Positions 54,891-64,000 are shown, counted from the first letter of the stretch. The stretch is 64,000 bases of DNA from JBMHDN01 sp049889355 (GCA_049889355.1 JBMHDN010000012.1:36244-100243); one strand, 5' to 3'. A program made the numbers and translations. Notes: generated by a model from the sequence alone, not told the origin.

Positions 54891-56084
54891 TTAGGTCACC
54901 GGCTGGCGTTTTTGAAAAGCCGGGTCACGCCAAAGCTGGCTGAGATACACTTCTTCTATTATTTCTAACGCCTGCAGAATGTCGCCTTCATCCAGATAAA
55001 GCGGCGTGAACCCAAAACGCATCAAATCAGGTGGTCTGAAATCGCCTATAACACTATGCGCGATCAGCGCCTGCATAAAGGCATAGCCCTCTTTAAAGGC
55101 AAAAGACACTTGAGAGCCACGTTGCTTGGGATCGCGCGGGCTTGCCAGCGTAAATTCAGGACATCTGGCCTCAACCTCTTTGATAAATAAACCGCTGAGC
55201 CGCAAAGAGGCAGCACGAATCTCATCAAGCGAGATTTCATCCCAGAGGTCAAGCGCCGCATCCAACATCGCCATTTGCACCACAGGCGGCGTGCCGATAC
55301 GCAGCCGCCCTGCCCCATCTGCAGGCTGGTAATCTGGTGACATGTCAAAGGGGCTGGCATGACCCATCCAACCAGACAGTGCAGGCTGAACCGAGGCGGC
55401 GATATCTGGGTGGACATAGATAAAGGCAGGTGCCCCTGGGCCAGCATTCAGATATTTATAGGTGCAGCCAACTGCAAATTCAGGGCCAGATGCCTGAAGA
55501 TCAACAGGCAGTGCACCAGCTGAATGCGCCAAATCCCAAATCATCACCGCGCCATGGGCCTGCACAAGGCGCGTGATCCCAGCCATGTCATAGAGCCGTC
55601 CTGTGCGGTAATCCACCTGTGTTAACAGCACGACAGCGACGTCATCAGATAGTGCATCACCGATCTTATCCACCTCTATCAGGCGTAGCTCATAGCCCTG
55701 CCCAAGCAACTCAACCAGCCCTTGTGCCATATAGAGATCAGAGGGAAAATTATCCTGATCTGAGAGGATAATCCGCCGTTCAGGTCGCATCTTTATCGCC
55801 GCAGAAAGCGAAGAATAAACCTGAATAGAGAGCGTATCGCCAACCCGCACGCTATCTTTTTCTGCGCCAATGAGCGGAGCGATTTTATCACCGACAGCGC
55901 GCGGCAAATCCATCCAGCCTGCCTTGTTCCAAGAGGTGATAAGCCCGTCTGCCCATTGTGTTTCAATGACATGCTGAGCACGCGCACGCACCCTATTTGG
56001 CAAAGGGCCAAGAGAATTCCCATCCAGATAAATGACGCCATCTGGCAGATGGAAATGCTCTTTCATGGGCAGGCTTTGTGTCAT
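54891..56084 (-). CDS. kynU: Kynureninase
   Basis: PLP hydrolase cleaving kynurenine to anthranilate and alanine. Motifs IYLDGNSLGPLPNRV, DQDNFPSDLYMAQGL, MIWDLAHSAGALPVDL and the PLP lysine in GCTYKYLNAGPGAPAF. ATG at 56084 (397 aa) follows GAGG; an upstream GTG at 56090 is an alternative. kynA and kynB (dioxygenase and formamidase) are not adjacent. The group with an aminotransferase and a semialdehyde dehydrogenase suggests amino-acid catabolism. Confidence 0.94.
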   Translation of the reverse strand: MTQSLPMKEHFHLPDGVIYLDGNSLGPLPNRVRARAQHVIETQWADGLITSWNKAGWMDLPRAVGDKIAPLIGAEKDSVRVGDTLSIQVYSSLSAAIKMRPERRIILSDQDNFPSDLYMAQGLVELLGQGYELRLIEVDKIGDALSDDVAVVLLTQVDYRTGRLYDMAGITRLVQAHGAVMIWDLAHSAGALPVDLQASGPEFAVGCTYKYLNAGPGAPAFIYVHPDIAASVQPALSGWMGHASPFDMSPDYQPADGAGRLRIGTPPVVQMAMLDAALDLWDEISLDEIRAASLRLSGLFIKEVEARCPEFTLASPRDPKQRGSQVSFAFKEGYAFMQALIAHSVIGDFRPPDLMRFGFTPLYLDEGDILQALEIIEEVYLSQLWRDPAFQKRQPVT

Positions 56085-56136
56085 CTGCACCTCAGTTCAG
56101 CCTATCAGACAGCCCGATTTTAGGTCAGACCGGCCC

Positions 56137-57594
56137 TTAGAGCTGAATATTGATGTATTTGATCTCAAGATATTCATCGAGCCCATATTTTGAGCCTTCA
56201 CGCCCAAGCCCTGATGCATTCACCCCGCCAAAAGGCGCCTCTGCTGCTGAGACAATACCGGTATTCACACCGACCATGCCATAGGCTAGCGCTTCACCCA
56301 TGCGCCAGCTGCGCGCTAAATCAGAAGTATAGAGATAAGAGCACAAGCCAAAGGGTGTATCATTGGCCATCTCAATGAGCTCATCTTCGGTATCGAATGC
56401 GATGAGCGGCGAGACTGGACCGAATGTTTCTTCATGCACAAGCTGCATGTCAGATGTTACATCAGCGAGCACAGCTGGCTCAATAAACTGGCCAGGCCTG
56501 TCAATACGTGAACCGCCAGTCAGGAGTTTTGCACCTTTCGAGGTTGCATCTGCGAGGTGGCTCTCAATTTTAGCCATACCCTCTGCATTGATGATAGGTC
56601 CAATCTGAACGCCCTCATCCATGCCATTTCCGATTTGAAGGGCCTTTGTTTTTTCAACCAGCTTTTCAGCAAATTGCTGATAAACACCGCGCTGTACATA
56701 AATACGGTTTGCACAGACACATGTCTGGCCAGCATTGCGGTATTTGGAGATCATCACCCCTTCAATAGCCTTATCAATATCGGCATCATCAAAGACAATG
56801 AAGGGTGCATTACCGCCCAGCTCTAGGGACAGTTTTTTGAGCGTTTGTGCCGACTGGCGCATCAAAATGCGACCAACTTCGGTGGAGCCTGTAAAGGTAA
56901 GTTTTTTCACCAGCTCATTCTCGCAGAGCTCTTGGCCCATGCCGACATAATCGGAACCAGGAACAATGTTGAGCACGCCTTTGGGAATGCCTGCACGATC
57001 TGCCAATACACACAATGCAAGGGCAGAAAGCGGGGTATCTTCTGCTGGACGGCCCACAAAACAACAACCCGCTGCCAGTGCAGGTGCCATTTTACGTGCA
57101 ATCATTGCATTGGGAAAATTCCAAGGGGTGATCGCGCCCACCACGCCGATTGGCTGTTTCAACACCATGATCCGCTTATCGGCTTGAGGGGCTGGGATGA
57201 TGTCGCCATATACACGGCGTGCTTCTTCAGCAAACCAGCGCACATAAGAGGCACCATACAGCACTTCGCCTTTTGATTCTGCCAGCGGCTTGCCCATTTC
57301 AGCGGTGATGAGCTTGGCCAAATCATCTGCATGTGCCAGCATGAGATCATGCCATTTCATCAGATAATTGGACCGCTCAAGGGCTGTTAAACCAGCCCAG
57401 CCAGCCTGCGCCTTTTGCGCGGCTTCAATGGCCTTTTTCATATCTGAACGGTTTAAATCTGCCACCTCAGCAACCGGGCTGTCTGTGGCCGGATTGAGAA
57501 TAGCAACAGTGGTGTCTGAAGCGACCCACGCACCATCGATATAGCCTCTGGTTTCGAGCAACCCATTATCTGTTAAGTTCAGTGACTGTGACAT
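56137..57594 (-). CDS. gabD: Succinate-semialdehyde dehydrogenase-like aldehyde dehydrogenase
   Basis: NAD(P)-dependent aldehyde dehydrogenase, 485 aa, most like GabD. The catalytic Glu lies in LELGGNAPFIVFDDAD and the nucleophilic Cys in NAGQTCVCANRIYV; TPWNFPNAMIARKMAPALAAG is the cofactor region. One odd point: the cofactor lysine of the usual LKPAxxTP reads GRPAEDTP here, Lys to Arg. The start is supported by AGGA. It precedes kynU by 52 bases. Confidence 0.86.
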   Translation of the reverse strand: MSQSLNLTDNGLLETRGYIDGAWVASDTTVAILNPATDSPVAEVADLNRSDMKKAIEAAQKAQAGWAGLTALERSNYLMKWHDLMLAHADDLAKLITAEMGKPLAESKGEVLYGASYVRWFAEEARRVYGDIIPAPQADKRIMVLKQPIGVVGAITPWNFPNAMIARKMAPALAAGCCFVGRPAEDTPLSALALCVLADRAGIPKGVLNIVPGSDYVGMGQELCENELVKKLTFTGSTEVGRILMRQSAQTLKKLSLELGGNAPFIVFDDADIDKAIEGVMISKYRNAGQTCVCANRIYVQRGVYQQFAEKLVEKTKALQIGNGMDEGVQIGPIINAEGMAKIESHLADATSKGAKLLTGGSRIDRPGQFIEPAVLADVTSDMQLVHEETFGPVSPLIAFDTEDELIEMANDTPFGLCSYLYTSDLARSWRMGEALAYGMVGVNTGIVSAAEAPFGGVNASGLGREGSKYGLDEYLEIKYINIQL

Positions 57595-57899
57595 TTTTTC
57601 CTGCCTTGATATCCCTATATCTCAGATGGACAGACCCTATCTGATGTAATCTAAAAACCTGTAGCCGCGGTCCCACATTCCGGCCTTATAACATAATCAG
57701 ATTTAGACCGACTTCAATCATAAATACAGCCAAATCTGTAAAACAGGTCATTCTGCGCTCAACATAAGGCAAAGGTGAGAAAAAAAGGCTGATTAAAAGG
57801 GTTAATTCTGGTAACGTGCTGTTAATAAAAAATGAAGATTTTTGTGTTTATTCAGCATGTTGCGTGTCTTATGCATAAGCTGATCAAGATGTGGTGGTT
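57595..57899. other. Divergent promoter region of gabD and the exoprotein
   Basis: About 305 non-coding bases. AT-rich towards the exoprotein side (around 57790-57860), where promoters for that gene would be expected; no -35/-10 pair of good quality was identified. An in-frame stop at 57876 limits any upstream extension of the exoprotein reading frame. No small gene is seen. Confidence 0.6.
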
Positions 57900-60800
57900 A
57901 TGGCAGGTTACAACATTAAATTGTTGTGGTCAGGATGGGTGTGTATCAGCTTGATAACACAGCCTCTTTTGGCTCCATTTGCTTATGCCAACCCTTCTGG
58001 CGGCCATATTGTATCAGGTGATATTGAAATCAGCGGTGCTGATACGGGTCAGATGACCATCACCCAATCCGGTGAAAAAGGTCTGATTGAATGGCAGTCT
58101 TTTTCGATCAACAGCAATGAGCAGGTGCATTTTATCCAGCCAAGCACCAGCTCTATCACCGCCAACAAAGTCATTGGCAGTGACCCCTCTCAGATATTGG
58201 GCCAACTAAGCGCAACCGGTCAGCTCTTGTTGATCAACCCAAATGGGGTTGTGTTTGGCCAGAACGCACAAATCGATACCGCGAGCTTTATTGCCACCAC
58301 CCATCAGATGGATGAGGCCCGCTTTCTTGGCGATACCGGTATCCTGCGATTTGATCAGGTGGGCACAGGGGCCGCCTCTATTATCAATCATGGCTATTTG
58401 CAGGCAGGTGATGGCGGTACCATTGCGCTTCTCGCGCCGCAGGTTGAAAATCATGGAACTATTCGCGCACATCTTGGTCAAATTGCATTGGTGGCCTCGA
58501 AAGGCGTCTCGCTGGACCTCTATGGTGATGGGCTGATCAGCTTTGATGTCAGCGATCAGCTGGATGAGAGCCTGGTATCGGGTGATGCGGTTTTAATTAC
58601 TCAGTCAGGCCAGCTTGAAGCAGATGGTGGGCATATTCTGATGACAGCAAAAGCCGCATCAGATCTGATTGCGTCATCTGTAAATATTTCAGGCATTCAG
58701 CAGGTCCAATCTCTGAGCCAATCTGAAGGCCGGATATCGCTGCGGGCAGATAGTACTGTCTTAATTGAAGAAACCGCAAGATTTGATGCAACCAGCCAGA
58801 CAGCCAGCAACAGTAAAGGCGGTGAGATCGATATAGAGGCCCGCACCATCAGCCAAGGCGGCATGCTCGATGCATCTGGCAGTGCAGAGGGCGGGACAAT
58901 TCGGCTTACCAGCGCTGGACAGACCGCACTTGGCGGCACTCAGCTTGCCAGATCGGACACCGGCACTGGCGGTGAGATCACCATTCGCGCAGCCAAGATT
59001 TTAGAAAATGAAGGCAGCCTATCAGATGTGTCAGGTGGCATAGCTGGCGGCAAAATATCGGTGATAGCAAACGCCAGCCTCACAAGTTCAGGGCGTTATC
59101 AGGCCAACGGGCCGCAAGCTGGCCAGATTGATGTAACCGCAGCTGATATGCGTCTGTTCTCAGCAGAATTTGAAGCCACAGGCAGCCAAGATGGCGGGCT
59201 TATCCGGCTAGGTGGCAGCTTTCAAGGCGGCAAGACGCTGCCTGCCACCGATGCACAGCGATATGCCTTTGATGGACGCTGGCCTGAGGCTGGCACGTTA
59301 GAAAATGCGTCTACGCTCTTTGTAAATGACAGCACGCGCATTGATGTCAGTGCCCAAGCTGGCGCAGCTGGTACTGCTGTTTTATGGTCAGATGATGTCA
59401 CCACCTTTTTAGGCGCGGTAGATGCAAGCGGGGCGCAAGGCGGGGCGGTTGAAATTTCATCTGCTGGCCTGTTGCGCCAGGCGGTTTTAAATCAGGTAGA
59501 TGTGGGGAATGGCTATCTGTTGCTTGACCCGCAAAATATCCAGATTGGCAGCTCAGCTGAGGTGCAATCTTGGTCTTATTCTTCGCTATTGGCAGTGCAG
59601 AACAGCAAGGGTGCCAATGTCAGCGGTCTGGCGCGTGATGATGAATTTGGCCGCGATGTGGCGATTGACAGTGATAATAACCGGATGGCGGTTGGTGCCT
59701 CTGGTGATGATGGTAATTCTGGTCCAAATAATTCAGGGGCCGTCTATCTCTACCGTTTTTCAGATAGCAATTTTTCAGGTGCCACACTGGCCGGGACCAT
59801 AGGCCATGGCTATACAGGGGCCAATAATGTCAATGTGACGCTGGGGGCGGATGATCAATTTGGCTATTCTCTGGCCCTTGACGGCGATGGCGACAGGCTG
59901 GCGGTTTCTGCCCCACGTGATGACGGCAGCGCATCAGGCAGTAACCTTGGTGCGGTCTATCTCTTCACTTTCAGTGATACAGATTTTTCAACGGGCAGCC
60001 TGGCCGGGCGTATCGGTGGTGGCTATAGCGGTAATCAATCCCTTGATTTGAGCAGTTCGCTCAGCAATGGTGACCAGTTTGGCTATGGGGTGGCGCTGAA
60101 TGATGCAGGCACAAGGCTAGCTGTAGGCGCGCCGGGCCATAGCAGTGGCGGTGCAAATGTATCAGGGGCTGTCTATCTCTTCAGCTTCTCAGACAGTGCC
60201 TTCACCTCGCCCTCTCAGGATTTACTGATCGCCAAAGATGGAGCGGATTTCAATATTCCAGAGCTCAGCGCAAATGATATTTTCGGCGCGTCTGTTGATT
60301 TTGACAGCGATGCAGACAGGCTTGCTATCGGTGCGCCCTGGAGTCGCGGTGAAGGCTCTAGCAGTGAGACGGGAGCTGTTTATCTGATGAGCTTTGCCGA
60401 TACCAGCTATGGTACACCTAGCCTAGCCATGCGGATCGGATCTCAGTTCAAAACGGGCAATGATATCGACCAAAACCTCACCGCCTATGATTGGTTTGGT
60501 ACTGATGTTGCGCTGAACAGTGATGGGACAAGACTGGCGGTTGGGGTGCCGCGTGATGACGGGCTCAATGAAAATGATGATCAGGCAGGGGCGGTGTATC
60601 TCTTCAGCCTGAATGCTGGTTTTGCAGGTGGCAGCCTCACCGCACGCATCGGGGCAGATTATCAGGGCAGCAAAGATATCAACATGCCCTTTGAGCAGTC
60701 ACATGGCTATCGTTTTGGTGAATCAGTTGCCTTTAACACCAGTGCTAACCGCCTGATCGTTGGCGCTGCTGAGGCAAATGGCTTTAACAATGATGCCAGC

Positions 60801-63800
60801 CTGACCAATACAGGGGCTGTTTATTTGTTCCGCTTTAGCGATAACGCTTTCACAAATGGCGAATTAGTCGGGATTATCGGAGCAGATTATCAGGCCCCCT
60901 CTCACCCGACAAATGACGACTGGAATAGCGGTGATGAAGCGGGCACAAGTGTTGCCCTAAACAGCGATGCCACGCTTTTGGCTGTTGGTGCGCCCGCTGA
61001 TCGCGGCATGAATAATGCAGGCGATAGTTCAGGTGCAGTCTTCCTCTACAGCTTCACAGATACAAATTATGGCGGGGCTGTGCTGGAATCCATCATTGGT
61101 AAGGGCTACACAGGCGGGGATAATTATGATTTATCCAGCCTGGCTACAGATGACCGTTTCGGGGAATCAGTTGCGCTGAATGGTGATGGCGATCGCTTAG
61201 CGGTAAGCGCTGTGCTGAGTGAGGGCAATTCAGGCCCGGCCGATTCAGGAGCGGTCTATCTCTTTAGCTTCTCTGATACCAGCTTTTCTGCACCCAGCCT
61301 GAGCGCAACGCTTGGCTCTGGCTATTCAGGGGGCAATAATCTGGGCGTTTCAACACTTGGGGCCAATGATTTATTCGGTGCCTCACTTGCTTTATCAGAT
61401 GATGCAAATTTGCTGGCTGTTGGCGCTATCGGTGATGATGGTGATAAAGATGATTTTAATGATATCGGGGCGGTTTATCTCTTCGGTTTTCAGAATGGCA
61501 ATTTCTCAAACGGGTCTCTGGTTGGCCGGATTGGCCGGGATTACGGCAATACAAATGATATCGCGATCGCCTCGCTGAGTGATCAGGATCGCTTCGGGCG
61601 TTCTGTTGCAATAGATGGGGATGGCAACCGGCTGGCCGTCGGCGCACCCCATGATGATGCAGGCGATAATAAAAACACCGACACAGGGGCTGTGTATCTC
61701 TTCCAATTTGCCTCAACCGATTTCACCAGCGGCGCGCTCTATAACACGCTCGGCTTCAGCTATGGTGCAGGCCAGGATGTGAATGTGCCGACTTTGGAAG
61801 ATGGCGATCAGTTTGGTTCATCTGTTGCGCTAGATGGTGATGGCGATAGGCTGGCGGTTGGCGCCCAATTTGATGATGGCGAAAATAACGCAAATGGTCA
61901 CACAGATACGGGCGCGGTCTATATTTTCAGCTTTAGCGATGATCAGTTTGCCAATGCGACCTTGCAAAATATCATCGGCAGCAACCACAGCAGCGGTAAT
62001 GGCCTGGCCCTTGATGCGATAGAGAGCGGCGACAGATTTGGCCAATCTATCGCCTTGAATGACACAGGCGACAGGCTGGCAGTAGGCACCAGCCAAATGG
62101 ATGGCTGGTATCGCAATATGCACAGCCAGTCAGGCGCAGTTGTCTTGCTTGGGGCCAGTCACCTCAGCGGTGGCTATGCCCTCGCCACTGCCAACAGCTA
62201 TTCCGACCTTCAAAGCGCTGATGTGGTAATAAATGCCCATGAAATCGCAGACCAGCTGAAACGCGGTACAGATGTCACCTTGCAGGCCTCTAATGATATC
62301 AAACTCACCACAGCTATTCAGGTGAGTGCTAATAATTCAGCTGGCGATTTAACCCTCCAAGCCGGCCGCTCTGTTGAAGTGAGCGCGAATATTACCACTG
62401 ATGGCGGGGATATTACCCTGATTGCTAATGATCATCTCTCAAATGGGGTTGTCGATAATGAGCGGCTGACAGGTGATGCTGTTCTCACCCTCGCTGATGG
62501 CACAAGCTTAAATGCAGGTGCAGGTGCAGTCTTGCTGGAATTACGCTCAGGGTCTGGCAAAACTTACAGTGCCAATGGCGATATTACGCTGAATAACATT
62601 ACAGCTGGCACGATTAATATTGTGCAGGCAGGTGCCAGCTCTGGTCATGGTACAATTTTGCGCTCAGCTGGTCGCCTTATCGCCTCAGCCACTGGCAATG
62701 CGATTAATATCTCAAGCCCTTATTTCATCAACCAATCCAGTTCCGCCTCTGCCTTGAACCCAACACATGCGAGCGGGCGCTATCTTTTATGGACGAATGA
62801 TGAGGATTCAAACCAGCTGCGCAGCCTGAGCCCAGAATTTATCCAATATAATGCCCAATATGGCAGCACCACCGTGCAAGGTAGCGCAAGCGATAATGGC
62901 CTGCTCTTGCGCCTCGCCCCAACCATAACCGCTGGACTGCGCTCTGGCCCGACAAAAACCTATGACGGCAATACCAATGCCAGCCTGAGCAGCGCAGATT
63001 TGACGCTAAACGGTGTGCGTACAAATGATAGTGTCAGTGCGACTGTGGGTTCTGGTCAGTTCGCAGATGCGAATGTGGGGAGCAACAAACAGATAACCGC
63101 AAGCGGGATTGCGATTGCGAGCGCCAGCCGGGGCAGCACGCCGATTTATGGCTATCAACTGGCGAGCACGAGCGCATCTGGAAATCTCGGCACCATCACG
63201 GCCAAGGATGTCACGCTCTCTGCGCCGACCGCGAACAATAAGACATACAACCAGAACACCGCAGCCAGCTTGAGCAGCTCAGGCACTATTTCTGGGCTGA
63301 TCGATGGCGATAGTGTATCGGTTAGCGGCGGCTCTGCCAGCTTTGCAGATGCCAATGTCGGGTCTGGTAAGACGGTGACCTTCTCTGGTTTCTCACTATC
63401 AGGGGATGATGCGAGCAATTATAATCTGACGACCGCCTCAACCACCACCACCGCTGATATCACCGCTGTGAGCTTGAGCCTGTCGGCCCCAACAGCCAGC
63501 AACAAGACCTATGATCAGTCTGCGGCAGCTACCCTTTCTAATCAGGGTAGCCTCTCTGGTATTCTTTCTGGTGATGATGTCTCGCTGACTGGCGGCTCTG
63601 CCAGCTTTGCAGATGCCAATGTCGGCTCTGGTAAGACCGTCACTTTCTCTGGCTATAGCCTCACAGGTGATGAAGCCGCGAACTATACGCTTGCCACCTC
63701 TTCGACCACCACCACCGCCGATATCACGGCTGTGAGCTTGAGCCTCTCTGCGCCGTCTGCCAATAATAAGACATACAACCAGAACACCGCGGCTACCCTC

Positions 63801-64000
63801 TCCAATCAAGGCAGCCTCTCTGGCATCTTGTCTGGTGATGATGTGTCCCTCACCGGCGGCTCTGCGAGCGTTGCTGATGCTAATGTCGGCTCTGGCAAGA
63901 CGGTGACCTTCTCTGGTTTCTCACTATCAGGGGATGATGCGCGCAATTATAATCTGACGACCGCCTCAACCACCACCACCGCCGATATCACGGCTGTGAG
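57900..64000 (+). CDS. Giant two-partner-secretion exoprotein (FHA-like), 5' part
   Basis: Open reading frame of 2033 codons running off the window without a stop; frame was spot-checked at several points. Residues 1-31 look like a signal peptide ending AYA before NPSGG. Residues 32-260 form the TPS/haemagglutination domain, with ITQSGEKGLIEWQSFSIN and the NPNGVVFGQNA signature at 113. Beta-helix-like passenger sequence follows to the segment LLLDPQNIQI near 540. Residues about 578-1408 carry twelve FG-GAP repeats; beta-helix sequence resumes with DVVINAHEIADQL and GTDVTLQASNDI near 1456; YDG-type repeats begin near 1676. Predicted secreted adhesin exported by a TpsB partner, which is not in the window. 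Confidence 0.9.
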   Translation, partial: MAGYNIKLLWSGWVCISLITQPLLAPFAYANPSGGHIVSGDIEISGADTGQMTITQSGEKGLIEWQSFSINSNEQVHFIQPSTSSITANKVIGSDPSQILGQLSATGQLLLINPNGVVFGQNAQIDTASFIATTHQMDEARFLGDTGILRFDQVGTGAASIINHGYLQAGDGGTIALLAPQVENHGTIRAHLGQIALVASKGVSLDLYGDGLISFDVSDQLDESLVSGDAVLITQSGQLEADGGHILMTAKAASDLIASSVNISGIQQVQSLSQSEGRISLRADSTVLIEETARFDATSQTASNSKGGEIDIEARTISQGGMLDASGSAEGGTIRLTSAGQTALGGTQLARSDTGTGGEITIRAAKILENEGSLSDVSGGIAGGKISVIANASLTSSGRYQANGPQAGQIDVTAADMRLFSAEFEATGSQDGGLIRLGGSFQGGKTLPATDAQRYAFDGRWPEAGTLENASTLFVNDSTRIDVSAQAGAAGTAVLWSDDVTTFLGAVDASGAQGGAVEISSAGLLRQAVLNQVDVGNGYLLLDPQNIQIGSSAEVQSWSYSSLLAVQNSKGANVSGLARDDEFGRDVAIDSDNNRMAVGASGDDGNSGPNNSGAVYLYRFSDSNFSGATLAGTIGHGYTGANNVNVTLGADDQFGYSLALDGDGDRLAVSAPRDDGSASGSNLGAVYLFTFSDTDFSTGSLAGRIGGGYSGNQSLDLSSSLSNGDQFGYGVALNDAGTRLAVGAPGHSSGGANVSGAVYLFSFSDSAFTSPSQDLLIAKDGADFNIPELSANDIFGASVDFDSDADRLAIGAPWSRGEGSSSETGAVYLMSFADTSYGTPSLAMRIGSQFKTGNDIDQNLTAYDWFGTDVALNSDGTRLAVGVPRDDGLNENDDQAGAVYLFSLNAGFAGGSLTARIGADYQGSKDINMPFEQSHGYRFGESVAFNTSANRLIVGAAEANGFNNDASLTNTGAVYLFRFSDNAFTNGELVGIIGADYQAPSHPTNDDWNSGDEAGTSVALNSDATLLAVGAPADRGMNNAGDSSGAVFLYSFTDTNYGGAVLESIIGKGYTGGDNYDLSSLATDDRFGESVALNGDGDRLAVSAVLSEGNSGPADSGAVYLFSFSDTSFSAPSLSATLGSGYSGGNNLGVSTLGANDLFGASLALSDDANLLAVGAIGDDGDKDDFNDIGAVYLFGFQNGNFSNGSLVGRIGRDYGNTNDIAIASLSDQDRFGRSVAIDGDGNRLAVGAPHDDAGDNKNTDTGAVYLFQFASTDFTSGALYNTLGFSYGAGQDVNVPTLEDGDQFGSSVALDGDGDRLAVGAQFDDGENNANGHTDTGAVYIFSFSDDQFANATLQNIIGSNHSSGNGLALDAIESGDRFGQSIALNDTGDRLAVGTSQMDGWYRNMHSQSGAVVLLGASHLSGGYALATANSYSDLQSADVVINAHEIADQLKRGTDVTLQASNDIKLTTAIQVSANNSAGDLTLQAGRSVEVSANITTDGGDITLIANDHLSNGVVDNERLTGDAVLTLADGTSLNAGAGAVLLELRSGSGKTYSANGDITLNNITAGTINIVQAGASSGHGTILRSAGRLIASATGNAINISSPYFINQSSSASALNPTHASGRYLLWTNDEDSNQLRSLSPEFIQYNAQYGSTTVQGSASDNGLLLRLAPTITAGLRSGPTKTYDGNTNASLSSADLTLNGVRTNDSVSATVGSGQFADANVGSNKQITASGIAIASASRGSTPIYGYQLASTSASGNLGTITAKDVTLSAPTANNKTYNQNTAASLSSSGTISGLIDGDSVSVSGGSASFADANVGSGKTVTFSGFSLSGDDASNYNLTTASTTTTADITAVSLSLSAPTASNKTYDQSAAATLSNQGSLSGILSGDDVSLTGGSASFADANVGSGKTVTFSGYSLTGDEAANYTLATSSTTTTADITAVSLSLSAPSANNKTYNQNTAATLSNQGSLSGILSGDDVSLTGGSASVADANVGSGKTVTFSGFSLSGDDARNYNLTTASTTTTADITAV
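59631..62120 (+). repeat. Twelve FG-GAP-type protein repeats
   Basis: Twelve repeats, about 217 bases (72 residues) each, with consensus DxFGxSVALDGDGDRLAVGAP followed about 15-20 residues later by SGAVYLFSFSD and a short GxGYxG link. The DGDGD-type stretch looks like a calcium-binding loop, best kept in units 2, 8, 10 and 11. The units are diverged at DNA level, unlike the YDG repeats downstream. They should fold as beta-propeller blades like integrin-alpha FG-GAP repeats. Confidence 0.9.
62925..64000 (+). repeat. YDG-type repeat array with 264-bp near-identical units
   Basis: A diverged first unit (62925-63194, 270 bp, KTYDGNTNASL) is followed by units at exactly 264-bp spacing: 63195-63458, 63459-63722, 63723-63986, and a new one starting at the edge. 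Each encodes 88 residues with NNKTYNQN or NKTYDQS, SGLxxGDxVSxxGGSAS, DANVGSGKTVTFSG and TTTTADITAV. High DNA identity marks recent duplication or gene conversion. Confidence 0.92.

Noticed and set aside
62839..63809. Minus-strand open frames, one glycine/arginine-rich, inside the exoprotein repeats
   Set aside because: They are antisense readings of the repeated Ser/Thr/Ala/Asp codons of the plus-strand frame; they have no ribosome sites and no family resemblance.
62925..64000. Regular 264-bp spacing resembling an array of repeats and spacers
   Set aside because: The units are coding, in frame and contiguous with no short conserved repeat plus unique spacer, so this is not CRISPR.

Overview
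The window is a continuous stretch of a moderate-GC (close to half GC) bacterial chromosome. Gene order and protein families point to a marine Alphaproteobacterium: proS-lolC-lolD-dnaE; folK, then rpoZ-rsh-DUF2062-pdxJ-acpS-lepB-rnc-era-recO-parC; short ProRS without the editing insert; DUF2842 and DUF1127 proteins; an ScfR-type regulator; a DinB with an N-terminal zinc ribbon. Composition and the soxBDAG and MttB genes fit a SAR116-like (Puniceispirillales) genome. That lineage call is inference, because no 16S gene or other phylogenetic marker was compared.

Layout. 1-5.5 kb (mostly minus): start of DNA polymerase III alpha, lipoprotein export ABC genes lolC/lolD, prolyl-tRNA synthetase and a 3-hydroxyisobutyryl-CoA hydrolase-like enzyme. 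5.7-9.0 kb (plus): hemB, ilvA and the N-end-rule aminoacyl-transferase bpt. 9.0-19.7 kb (minus): a long housekeeping block for topology, repair, RNA processing, secretion, ppGpp, vitamin B6 and folate. 19.8-23.6 kb: NYN-domain protein, family-5 uracil-DNA glycosylase, smpB, dapA and a second PLP threonine/serine dehydratase. 23.6-32.6 kb: a non-pyrrolysine MttB-family methyltransferase, a long ribosome hibernation factor, and a tight heterotetrameric sarcosine oxidase operon soxB-soxD-soxA-soxG that runs on into a SprT-like protease and a 2OG-Fe(II) oxygenase-like gene. 32.8-36.5 kb: small membrane protein, TauE/SafE exporter, gamma-glutamylcyclotransferase-like protein, DNA polymerase IV and a DUF1127 protein. 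36.7-41.5 kb: a two-gene RND efflux operon with an unusual adaptor and an atypical pump. 41.6-46.0 kb: a small unknown protein, an ScfR-type regulator, two EamA transporters and an unknown gene. 46.0-51.5 kb: a molybdenum-cofactor operon (moaA-mobB-moeA-moaD-moaE) ending in a degenerate ROK protein, with a divergent orphan tungstate-binding protein. 51.5-57.6 kb: DUF2157 membrane protein, PQQ-type sugar dehydrogenase, aromatic aminotransferase, kynureninase and a succinate-semialdehyde dehydrogenase-like enzyme. 57.9-64.0 kb: the first 2033 codons of a giant two-partner-secretion exoprotein.

Metabolically the accessory genes suggest use of methylated amines (MttB, sarcosine oxidase), valine and tryptophan breakdown products, and sugars oxidised in the periplasm, with molybdenum/tungsten cofactor supply. 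The strongest unusual signals are: the exoprotein, in which a 12-repeat FG-GAP array sits between two typical exoprotein segments and is followed by near-identical 264-bp YDG repeats with a mosaic pattern; a histone-H1-like lysine/alanine tail on SoxD; and the ROK protein that has lost its catalytic and phosphate-binding residues while keeping its zinc cysteines.

No rRNA, tRNA, CRISPR array, insertion sequence or prophage gene was found by eye.
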